Origin: DTU015 sp964406505
GTDB taxonomy: Bacteria; Bacillota; Sulfobacillia; Fermentithermobacillales; Fermentithermobacillaceae
Reading direction: 5' to 3'
NCBI GenBank assembly: GCA_964406505.1
Contig: CAYORX010000029.1
Location: 1-17,243, forward strand
Length of the DNA: 17,243 bases
The stretch's first letter is position 1. Each line of letters begins with the position of its first letter. Under the pieces are notes generated by a model that made no database searches, had not been told where the DNA came from, and worked only from the letters and a program-made list of their open reading frames with translations. The translations under genes were made by a program, and so were the position numbers. Below are positions 7,801-14,279 of this stretch, piece after piece.

Positions 7801-8250
7801 ATGGGCGAAGGCGTTATTTATTCTATATCTACAAGTCCCCAGAAAAAACAGCTCAAAACACAAGTCGTGCATGCTAATGTAATCGCCGGCCACGGACTCG
7901 AGAACGATGCCCACGCCGGGCCTTGGGGGAGACAAGTTACCTGTCTTGACTTAAAAAGCGTTCAGGAAACCAATCGAAGATATGGATTGAAGATTGGGCC
8001 GGGCGATTTTGCAGAAAATATTTTGATTGACGGCTTAGATTTATCTAAAATGAGCAAAGGAAGTAGGCTTAAACTCGGCAAAGATGTAATTTTAGAAGTG
8101 ACTCAGGTTGGCAAAGAAGAAGATCCTAACGATCCTAGCATAGTTCAAAAAACTTTTGGGATAAGTCTTTTGCCCAAGGAAGGTTTGTTTTGCAAAGTGC
8201 TCGCAGGAGGCAAAATAAAAAAAGGTGATATTGTTGTTCCCGTAAGCTAG
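7801..8250 (+). CDS. MOSC domain protein
   Basis: A 149-residue stand-alone MOSC protein, the beta-barrel domain also found at the C-terminus of molybdenum-cofactor sulfurases and in YiiM/YuaD-type proteins. Supporting features are GHGLENDAHAGPWGRQVTCLD (strand and loop near residue 30-50), GDFAENILIDGLDL, GSRLKLGKDVILEVTQVG and the C-terminal LPKEGLFCKVLAGGKIKKGD. Most relatives carry GKEC followed by a second Cys; here the segment reads GKEEDPNDP, so the usual sulfur-carrying cysteine is absent. Cysteines remain at TCLD and LFCKV. The start at ATG 7801 follows GAAAGGGG (7784-7791). It lies 92 bases after the prepilin peptidase gene, and no cofactor synthesis genes are in the window. Substrate unknown. 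Confidence 0.88.
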   Translation: MGEGVIYSISTSPQKKQLKTQVVHANVIAGHGLENDAHAGPWGRQVTCLDLKSVQETNRRYGLKIGPGDFAENILIDGLDLSKMSKGSRLKLGKDVILEVTQVGKEEDPNDPSIVQKTFGISLLPKEGLFCKVLAGGKIKKGDIVVPVS

Positions 8251-8418
8251 AATAAGCAGGAATAGTTTCAACTTTTATTGAATAAGTTCAGCAACCGGCA
8301 GTGTCGAACAACCTATTATACATTTAACGACGGTGATATGTGAGCTAATGTCCGTTGCGTGCATCAGTAAATTTATTGCATTTATGCGAAGTTTTTAGCC
8401 CAAATCATAGATATGCCG

Positions 8419-8432
8419 ATTGCCAAGGCAAT
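8419..8432. promoter_or_regulatory. 14-bp palindrome upstream of the asparaginase
   Basis: ATTGCCAAGGCAAT is a perfect dyad with 6-base arms and a 2-base centre, 41 bases before the TTG start at 8474. It overlaps a weak promoter-like pair (TTGCCA, then TTTGAT after 17 bases). A repressor operator is one reading; the rest of 8251-8473 shows no gene. Confidence 0.3.
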
Positions 8433-8473
8433 TTTCTCAAAATTTGATTAATGTCCATGCAGGGGTGAATAAA

Positions 8474-9415
8474 TTGACCAAACGCAGATTAGATATTCTA
8501 AGTACAGGGGGCACCATAGCTTCCAGAACAGCAGATCCTATGGTATCCGGAGAAGAGTTGGCAGAACAGGTGAAACAATTTTTTCCCGATGTTGATTTCA
8601 AAGTTCGTGAAATTTGTCGGACAGGTTCAAGCCAAATAACTACAGATCTACTGTGGGAAATTGGAACACAGGTGAAGAACTCTTTTGGCGATGGAGCTAG
8701 CGGTGTCGTAGTTACTCATGGGACAGATACCCTGGAAGAAACCGCATATTTTTTGGATCTAGCGGTGGGCTCTTTGGGACCCACCGTGATTACAGGTGCG
8801 ATGCGTGGGTTTGACGCTGTATCGCCTGACGGGTTAGCTAATTTGGTTGATTCTTGCCGTGTAGCCCTAGAACTCGACTCTTCGGAATATGGAGTTTTAG
8901 CTGTATTGAACGACAAAATCCACCTTGCACGAGAGGTTGCAAAAATACATTCGTGGCTTGTAAATGCTTTTGATTCTCCCGGTGCGGGCCCTGTAGGATA
9001 TATAGGGAAACAAGATGTAAGATTTACTAGGAAACCGTTAGACAGGGAAAGTGTGGAATATACAGCTTTGGTTCCGCCGGTAGATTTAATAAAATCCGGA
9101 CTAGACTCAGGTGCAAGATCCATTCGGGCTTTGATTGACGCGGGAAGCAGAGGTTTTGTGGTGGAAAGTCTAGGATACGGACATCTTCCACCGGGGCTTA
9201 CGCAGTCTTTGATATCTGCTGTAGGAAGTAATGTACCTGTTGTTCTCACGACAAGATGTCTTTCAGGCGGAGTTCCCATGCCGGGTATTTTGGATGAATC
9301 AGGGTTTGTAACATCTGATCTAACAGGTATAAAAGCGCGAATTAAATTGATGCTAGCCTTATCTGTCACTAATGAACCCAAGGAAATAGCTGAGTTATTT
9401 GCAATGTACCCATGA
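8474..9415 (+). CDS. Asparaginase, canonical motifs
   Basis: A 313-residue L-asparaginase-fold enzyme that should hydrolyse asparagine (possibly glutamine) to the acid and ammonia. The first catalytic motif STGGTIAS (Thr14 in GGT) and the second, THGTDTLEETAYFLDL (Thr84, Asp85), are intact, as are TGAMRGFDAVSPDG, NDKIHLAREVAKIHSW with its conserved Lys, and the FDSPGAGPVGYIG loop. No signal peptide is seen, so it is probably cytoplasmic. The frame is open from 8420, but the TTG at 8474 gives the expected N-terminus directly before the first strand and follows AGGGGTGA (8461-8468). A related but catalytically degenerate gene lies at 11821-13008, and the intervening genes are a regulator and a PLP enzyme. 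Asparagine versus another amide substrate is not settled by sequence. Confidence 0.93.
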   Translation: MTKRRLDILSTGGTIASRTADPMVSGEELAEQVKQFFPDVDFKVREICRTGSSQITTDLLWEIGTQVKNSFGDGASGVVVTHGTDTLEETAYFLDLAVGSLGPTVITGAMRGFDAVSPDGLANLVDSCRVALELDSSEYGVLAVLNDKIHLAREVAKIHSWLVNAFDSPGAGPVGYIGKQDVRFTRKPLDRESVEYTALVPPVDLIKSGLDSGARSIRALIDAGSRGFVVESLGYGHLPPGLTQSLISAVGSNVPVVLTTRCLSGGVPMPGILDESGFVTSDLTGIKARIKLMLALSVTNEPKEIAELFAMYP

Positions 9416-9492
9416 TCACCATGTATCAGACTCTTGTATCACCGGTTATATTTAAATTTGCAAATGATTTTTAATAGGACGAGTGCATGTAA

Positions 9493-9547
9493 AGACGCAT
9501 AGGCTTTCTTTTTCGACGATAAGTCACCTGGATAAGACTATGCGTCT
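9493..9547. repeat. Long inverted repeat upstream of the XRE regulator
   Basis: AGACGCATAG (9493-9502) and CTATGCGTCT (9538-9547) are perfectly complementary. After one mismatch, CTT and AAG add 3 more pairs, leaving a 27-base loop. No T run follows, so it is a poor terminator for the asparaginase; it may be a paired operator half-site or an RNA structure in the leader of the regulator gene. Confidence 0.5.
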
Positions 9548-9567
9548 ATTCAATATTGCCCCCAAGT

Positions 9568-9598
9568 CTGAAAGGATTTTAGTAGAGGTTCCTTTCAG
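9568..9598. promoter_or_regulatory. Dyad overlapping the XRE ribosome binding site
   Basis: CTGAAAGGA (9568-9576) and TCCTTTCAG (9590-9598) form a perfect 9-bp inverted repeat with a 13-base centre. The right arm overlaps the Shine-Dalgarno CAGGAGTG (9596-9603). It could be an autoregulatory operator or an RNA hairpin that hides the ribosome site. Confidence 0.45.
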
Positions 9599-9610
9599 GA
9601 GTGGCATTTA

Positions 9611-10000
9611 ATGAGTCAGAATTTGCATAAACTTGGGGATACCCTCCGTGATTTAAGAAGACAACGGGGTTTTACCCAAGAACAGTTAGCTGAATTGGCG
9701 AATTTACATTCTACATATATTGCAAAGATCGAAACCGGACAAAGGTTGCCAAGTCTTTCGACCCTTGCTTCCATAGCTAACGCTTTAGAGGTTCGCGTGG
9801 CAGTACTGATCGACGGACCTGAAAGCGAAGCAAAAGATTCGATCTTTCATGATGCTATGTCTGAACCTCTACCTCAAGATCTTGAGCGGGTTAAACGAGA
9901 AATTTCCTACATGCTGCAAGGTCTAAATCTTAAACAAACCCTTCTCTTAAAGGATATTATTCGCGCGATAAAAACGTATGCGGATAATGAAATTTTATAA
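9611..10000 (+). CDS. XRE family helix-turn-helix transcriptional regulator
   Basis: A 129-residue regulator with a Cro/CI-type helix-turn-helix at about residues 8-62: LGDTLRDLRRQRGFTQEQLA, then LHSTYIAKIETGQRLPSLSTL and IANALEV, the classic five-helix pattern. The C-terminal ~55 residues (from about 75) are helical and charged (DLERVKREISYMLQGL, LLLKDIIRAIKTYADN) and probably mediate dimerisation; no ligand domain is recognisable. ATG 9611 follows CAGGAGTG. Two inverted repeats sit immediately upstream, which fits autoregulation. It lies between the asparaginase and the D-cysteine desulfhydrase-family gene, so these are candidate targets. That assignment rests on position only. Confidence 0.93.
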   Translation: MSQNLHKLGDTLRDLRRQRGFTQEQLAELANLHSTYIAKIETGQRLPSLSTLASIANALEVRVAVLIDGPESEAKDSIFHDAMSEPLPQDLERVKREISYMLQGLNLKQTLLLKDIIRAIKTYADNEIL

Positions 10001-10117
10001 TCTGCTATGTACCCGTGCTTTTCAAAAACTGTGATTAAGAACTTGGACAAATAAGGTCATTTAAGAAGGAACAGACTATACGTCCGTCGAATAGACAAAT
10101 AGTCATATATCGCAGTG

Positions 10118-10279
10118 ATGTTAGCGATACAATATTCAAATGCCGTTTATCCTTGGGGTGCTTATGATGTGTTCCAAACGCAAAACCAGAGAGTTTTCAT
10201 GGCATCAACAATGATTGCCACAGCCCAACTGCCAAACTGGGACGAAATTGAAAATTTTCGTCTCGGGTTGTACAAGTGA
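10118..10279 (+). pseudogene. Possible relic of a CoA-transferase (CaiB/BaiF-like) gene
   Basis: An open frame of 53 codons from ATG 10118 to TGA 10277 lacks a ribosome site but has a protein-like composition, with NAVYPWGAYDVFQTQNQRVF in its first half. This resembles the mid-region of family III CoA transferases, where a proline-tyrosine turn precedes a Y-x-x-F-x-T strand and a VF(I/V)G strand. Right after RVF, the +1 frame continues GINNDCH, which fits that family better than the current frame, suggesting a frameshift. Nothing flanking restores a full gene. The family match is by eye and weak; a short functional protein is the alternative. Confidence 0.28.
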
Positions 10280-10415
10280 TGTTGTTACCATTAAGCCCTC
10301 CCGAGCACCCCAACCTTTTATACTACCCATAATTATATTTTTCGTTTGCAAAGGGAAGTTTCTTGTAGATGCCGAACTAATTAAATGTAGCTAATATTGT
10401 TTTAGGGTGTATTAG

Positions 10416-10445
10416 TTGTGGCGTGTGTAAAAACCCAAATATGAT
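10416..10445 (+). promoter_or_regulatory. Putative promoter for the PLP enzyme gene
   Basis: TTGTGG (10416-10421) and TATGAT (10440-10445) are 18 bases apart, placing the transcript start near 10452 and the ATG about 50 bases later. Confidence 0.4.
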
Positions 10446-10501
10446 GCTTAACTGAAAGAGTTAAAGTTACAATTTATGTACATGTGAAAGGAGAACAGAA
10501 C

Positions 10502-11485
10502 ATGGATCTTTCTGGTTATAAACGACTTAATCTGTTCGACAGACCTACTCCTTTGCACGAGTTACCGCGGCTACAAAAGGCAATTGGGTGTAGTCCTCGT
10601 GTTTTTGTAAAGCGAGACGACCTGACTCAATCAGGACTTGGTGGCAACAAAAATCGCAAACTAGATTTTACACTACCTGAAGCTGTTGCTCAAGGGGCAG
10701 ATGTAATTATTACTTGGGCGGGAGTACAGTCAAATCACTGTCGGCAAACTTTGGCAGCCGCAAAAAAACTTGGCCTCGAATGCCATTTGGTTTTGACAGG
10801 GCAGGAACCTGAGGTAAAGCAGGGAAATCTTTTGTATTTCAGTCTGCTTAAGGCAAAACTGCATTTTATTTCCGATGGCGAACCTAGCAAGGTAGCTCAA
10901 GAAATCGCAGAAGATCTTGCTAAAAAAGGGCGTAAACCATATATAGTTCCCATTGGCGCTTCGACTCCTTTAGGTGCTTTGGGATATGTGGAAAGTACTA
11001 AAGAAGTGTTGGAACAAGCTCAGCAATTCGGCGTGAAATTTGGCCATGCTTTTCTAGCTACGGGGTCCGCCGGCACCCAAGCTGGCATTGAAGTGGAAAC
11101 TCGAATTAAATGCCCATCTATGAAAGTCCATGGTGTATCGGTTAGTCGAGATGCAGCATCTCAGAAAAAATCTGTGGCAAGGGTTGCCAATGGTACTTTC
11201 GATTTTCTCGGAGTAGACAAGCATGTGGCTCCTGACGATATTATTGTGCATGACCAATATTATGGTGGTCAATATGCAGTGCCGACAAAGGCGGGTAATG
11301 ATGCTATACGTTTGGTCGCTGAAACAGAAGGCATTTTGCTTGATCCTGTTTATACTGGCAAGGCTATGTCGGGTATGATCGATATGCTTCGTAAGGCACA
11401 GTTGGACGATGCTGAAGCAGTTTTGTTCTTTCATACCGGTGGATATCCTGCTATATTCGCCTTTGCTGAATATTTCCAAGAATAA
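10502..11485 (+). CDS. D-cysteine desulfhydrase family PLP enzyme
   Basis: A 327-residue fold-type II PLP enzyme of the D-cysteine desulfhydrase/ACC deaminase family. Such enzymes convert D-cysteine to pyruvate, sulfide and ammonia, or open ACC. The PLP lysine is Lys50 in SGLGGNKNRKLDF. Further hallmarks are GVQSNHCRQTLAAAKKLGL, the phosphate-binding ATGSAGTQAG loop, LDPVYTGKAMSGMIDML and the C-terminal FHTGGYPAIFAF. Overall length is normal. ATG 10502 follows AAAGGAG (10486-10492); an extension to GTG 10484 would overlap that site. The gene sits between the XRE regulator and the second asparaginase-like gene and ends in a strong hairpin. The desulfhydrase reading is preferred over ACC deaminase from general similarity only, and L-cysteate or other D-amino acids remain possible substrates. 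Confidence 0.9.
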   Translation: MDLSGYKRLNLFDRPTPLHELPRLQKAIGCSPRVFVKRDDLTQSGLGGNKNRKLDFTLPEAVAQGADVIITWAGVQSNHCRQTLAAAKKLGLECHLVLTGQEPEVKQGNLLYFSLLKAKLHFISDGEPSKVAQEIAEDLAKKGRKPYIVPIGASTPLGALGYVESTKEVLEQAQQFGVKFGHAFLATGSAGTQAGIEVETRIKCPSMKVHGVSVSRDAASQKKSVARVANGTFDFLGVDKHVAPDDIIVHDQYYGGQYAVPTKAGNDAIRLVAETEGILLDPVYTGKAMSGMIDMLRKAQLDDAEAVLFFHTGGYPAIFAFAEYFQE

Positions 11486-11504
11486 TTTTTGGCGCTAAAA
11501 GATG

Positions 11505-11542
11505 CTTTGAGATACCGTGATCTTACATACGGTATCTCAAAG
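11505..11542. terminator. Strong hairpin after the PLP enzyme, without a T run
   Basis: A perfect 14-bp stem (CTTTGAGATACCGT 11505-11518 with its complement 11529-11542) has a 10-base loop and starts 19 bases after the stop codon. No T tract follows on either strand, so an mRNA 3'-end stabiliser, a weak terminator or a bound dyad are all possible. Confidence 0.6.
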
Positions 11543-11820
11543 TGACTTAATGTTAAAACAGGTAAGTTTGTATAAAAATTCAAATGCTGCAGTTTTCCCC
11601 CGACGTTAATTCGCTATATTATTCGGGCAACAAACCACTGCATCTGTGTCCATAATGCAGGAAAACAGATGTAGTTCGTCGAACTTATCTACGATCCGTC
11701 GCAGGTTTTCAAGCCTAAGCTGCAATGTGTTTACCATATCTTAGATTCTACAATTAGCCGGCAATTAATGCTTAAATCTGCAATTTAATTAAATTCCATT
11801 GTGTTATGAGGTGAAGTAAC
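11543..11820. other. Gene-free stretch before the second asparaginase-like gene
   Basis: No open frame with a ribosome site was found. It holds two small overlapping inverted repeats (CTGCAT/ATGCAG at 11638-11660 and CATCTGT/ACAGATG at 11641-11671) and a 13-bp dyad AGTTCGTCGAACT (11673-11685). A good ribosome site, TGAGGTGA (11807-11814), precedes the next gene. No promoter is convincing. Confidence 0.4.
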
Positions 11821-13008
11821 TTGGCCCGTCGCGTATATATTTTAACTACTGGAACAATGCCATTTCAACGCGAGAATTTTTCTACAAATGGCAAAGGCGT
11901 GGTTGGCCGCTTGGCAAAAGCTATGCGAGGCCGATTTCCAAAGGTAGAGTTTGTTGTCCGTGATATTTGTCGCTGTGATGCAGGTGAAATGACAACTGAT
12001 ACCCTTTGGGATATAGGAATTGCCGTTAACAAAGCTTTTCAAGATGGTGCTACAGGAGTTGTGGTGACACACAACGCCGATACTCTCGAAGAGACCGCCT
12101 ATTTTTTAGATCTAATTGGAGAATTTCCTGCTACAGAAATATTTCAAGTTAACGCTTTTGAACAAAAATCAAAAAAGACTCAAGAAAAAAATGTTCAAGA
12201 GAACCATTCTGAAAATAAAATGCAAAGCAAAGAGCATATAGAAGATGAATATTCTAAATTCGTAGGTTTAGCGTATCCATCCGCAAAGATATCGGCAGGC
12301 ATTAGCATGGAAAGTTCATTTGGCCGGGCTAAAGGGCGGATATCTGGAACAGGTTCGAAGGCTGCAAATGGTCCAACGATTATCACAGCTTCTGTTTTGA
12401 ATTCTGATTTAACCGATGTACGAAGATTTGATGATTTAGTTTCATCGTGCGAGGTCGGGTTAACTTCTGATTCGGTGAATTATGGAGTTTTAGCGGTGGT
12501 TAACGGTGAAATACATCTTGCCAGAGAAATTGTGAAAGTGAATTCATGGGGCTTTGATGCTTTCAAGTCTCCTTTTTGCGGACCTGTAGGTTTTGTTAAT
12601 AGCCACGGGGTAAATTTTGTCGCTAAACCGGTTACTAGAACTCATACTGAATATACCGCTTTAGTTCCTCCAGTCGATTTAGTTACTACTGCTATTGGTT
12701 CTGGTGATAGATCAATAAAATCTTTGATAAACGTCAGTTGCCGAGGTTTGATTGTTGAATCTTTAGGTTATGGGAATTTGCCCAACAATATGCAGCGCGA
12801 TTTGCAGGCTGCTCTTGAGGCTAAGATCCCCGTAGTGGTTACTTCTAGGTGTCTTTCAGGCGGGGTTCCTAGTCCCGGGACTGTAAATGAATTAGGGTTC
12901 GTTACCACCGATTTACACAGTTCAAAAGCTCGGATAAAACTCATGTTAGCGCTTTCTGTTACAAATGATCCTGAAGAGATAGCGCGGATATTTGCACGAT
13001 ATCCATAA
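11821..13008 (+). CDS. Asparaginase-like protein, probable pseudoenzyme with an 80-residue insert
   Basis: At 395 residues it is the asparaginase fold of the 8474-9415 neighbour plus an insertion. The two align well at DICRCDAGEMTTDTLWDIGIA, DTLEETAYFLDL, EIHLAREIVKVNSW, TEYTALVPPVDL, GLIVESLGYG and the last 40 residues. The catalytic pieces are lost: STGGTIAS becomes TTGTMPFQ, HGTDT becomes HNADT (84-88), and the TGAMRGFDA segment after the second motif becomes TASVLNSDL. Between Leu98 and Gly184 lies an insert of about 80 residues, first highly charged (KKTQEKNVQENHSENKMQ), then Gly/Ser/Ala-rich. Asp87 and the conserved Lys remain. Hydrolase activity is unlikely; a regulatory, scaffold or heteromer role is inference. 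The start is TTG 11821 after TGAGGTGA. The intact frame over 395 codons argues against a decaying pseudogene. Confidence 0.9.
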   Translation: MARRVYILTTGTMPFQRENFSTNGKGVVGRLAKAMRGRFPKVEFVVRDICRCDAGEMTTDTLWDIGIAVNKAFQDGATGVVVTHNADTLEETAYFLDLIGEFPATEIFQVNAFEQKSKKTQEKNVQENHSENKMQSKEHIEDEYSKFVGLAYPSAKISAGISMESSFGRAKGRISGTGSKAANGPTIITASVLNSDLTDVRRFDDLVSSCEVGLTSDSVNYGVLAVVNGEIHLAREIVKVNSWGFDAFKSPFCGPVGFVNSHGVNFVAKPVTRTHTEYTALVPPVDLVTTAIGSGDRSIKSLINVSCRGLIVESLGYGNLPNNMQRDLQAALEAKIPVVVTSRCLSGGVPSPGTVNELGFVTTDLHSSKARIKLMLALSVTNDPEEIARIFARYP

Positions 13009-13132
13009 CGATTGGTGCTTTGCAAAATGAAGAAGTAGTTATTCTGCGGAAATAAGTGAAAACCTATTACTTCAATCGTGAGAGTATGTCAAAATAATAG
13101 GAACGGATAAGATTTGATAGGAGGTTTCATTC

Positions 13133-14206
13133 GTGGATCACAAACTTGAGTTTTTAAAAGAAATAACTGACATCCCCGGTGTATCTGGCTTTGAAGACGA
13201 AGTAAGGATTTTTATAGAGCAAAAAATGCAAGGTTTGGCTGAAGTAAGTAAAGACAACCTGGGCAGTTGCATCTGTAAAAAATCTGGTTTGTCACAAACG
13301 CCTAAAATTATGATGGCAGGTCACATGGACGAAATAGGTATGATGGTTACATATATAACCGAGGATGGATTTTTGAAATTTCAAACGCTTGGCGGCTGGT
13401 GGGAACAGGTGATGTTGGCACAACGTGTGGTCGTCAAAACTTCTTCAGGTGACATAGTCGGGCTTATCGGTTCGAAACCTCCTCATATATTGAAGTCAGA
13501 GGAAAGAAAAAAAGTAATGCGGAAAGATCAAATGTTTATCGATATCGGTGCATCAAGTAGGGAAGATGCGAAACACATGGGCGTTTTGCCAGGAGACCCT
13601 GTAGTGCCGGTATCATCCTTTCAGCAGATGAAAAACCCTAAATATTTGATGGCAAAAGCTTGGGATAACCGTATAGGCTGTGCTATTTTTATGGAAACTA
13701 TCAAGCAACTTCAGGATATCGAGCATCCTAATACTGTGTACGGTGTAGGCACTGTTCAAGAAGAAGTTGGCCTTAGAGGTGCAGTCACTAGTGTGGAAGC
13801 CGTAGATCCGGATATCGGAATCGCGCTAGAGGTAGATATTGCAGGCGATATGCCAGGAGTTAAAGAATACGAAGCTCAATCAAAATTGGGACAGGGCCCC
13901 AGTATGCTTATTTACGATCGTTCAATGATTCCTCATAGGCGACTGAGAGATTTTGTTGTGGAAACCGCAAAAGATGCTGACATCCCTCTTCAATTTAATA
14001 CGATGTCTGGGGGATCTACCGATGCTGGTCGTATCCACTTACATAAAATAGGAGTGCCTAGCGTAGTGATCTGCGTACCTACACGATATATTCACAGTCA
14101 TGCTGGAATTATTCATCTGGACGATTTTGACGGTGCAGTTGCTCTCATGGTAGAACTTGCGAAAAGACTTGACGCTCAAACAGTCGCACAAATCAAAGGT
14201 AATTGA
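13133..14206 (+). CDS. M42 family metallo-aminopeptidase
   Basis: A 357-residue dinuclear-metal aminopeptidase (glutamyl aminopeptidase/deblocking type, often annotated as cellulase M). These form large tetrahedral dodecamers in the cytoplasm that trim short peptides. All ligand motifs are visible: AGHMDEIG (His64, with Asp66 beside it), AWDNR (Asp178), VQEEVG (catalytic Glu210 and ligand Glu211), EVDIAGD (Asp235) and YIHSHAG (His321). SGGSTDAGRIHL is also typical. The GTG start at 13133 follows TAGGAGG (13118-13124). It lies 124 bases after the asparaginase-like gene and is closed by a terminator, so it may be the last gene of that block. Residue preference (Glu, Leu or Lys type) is not decided. 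Confidence 0.95.
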   Translation: MDHKLEFLKEITDIPGVSGFEDEVRIFIEQKMQGLAEVSKDNLGSCICKKSGLSQTPKIMMAGHMDEIGMMVTYITEDGFLKFQTLGGWWEQVMLAQRVVVKTSSGDIVGLIGSKPPHILKSEERKKVMRKDQMFIDIGASSREDAKHMGVLPGDPVVPVSSFQQMKNPKYLMAKAWDNRIGCAIFMETIKQLQDIEHPNTVYGVGTVQEEVGLRGAVTSVEAVDPDIGIALEVDIAGDMPGVKEYEAQSKLGQGPSMLIYDRSMIPHRRLRDFVVETAKDADIPLQFNTMSGGSTDAGRIHLHKIGVPSVVICVPTRYIHSHAGIIHLDDFDGAVALMVELAKRLDAQTVAQIKGN

Positions 14207-14217
14207 ATTTACGTTTT

Positions 14218-14258
14218 AACCGGGGTCTAAGGTCAAATGGTGACTCCGGTTTATTTTA
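14218..14258 (+). terminator. Rho-independent terminator after the M42 gene
   Basis: AACCGGGGTC (14218-14227) pairs with GACTCCGGTT (14242-14251) over 10 bp with one G-T pair, followed by TATTTTAT. It starts 12 bases after the stop codon. Confidence 0.75.
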
Positions 14259-14279
14259 TAAGAAAGCTGAGACTTAGCT

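Larger units (their letters stand above)
10001..10501. other. 500-base stretch without an intact gene
   Basis: The stretch holds a short open frame that may be a gene relic (10118-10279), a small inverted repeat (GACGAAA 10241-10247 with TTTCGTC 10256-10262) and a promoter candidate before the PLP enzyme (10416-10445). I looked for a T-box specifier end and for riboswitch cores and found none. Between 10280 and 10415 nothing is recognisable. Confidence 0.5.

Noticed and set aside
7522..7935. Minus-strand open frame across the prepilin peptidase and MOSC genes
   Set aside because: It is antisense to two well-supported genes and has no recognisable domain.
8716..9381. Long minus-strand open frame (221 codons) inside the asparaginase gene
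   Set aside because: It overlaps a gene with intact catalytic motifs, has no ribosome site and reads as antisense low-complexity sequence.
10001..10501. T-box or riboswitch leader before the PLP enzyme
   Set aside because: The T-box AGGGTGGNACCGCG core and common riboswitch cores were not found on either strand.
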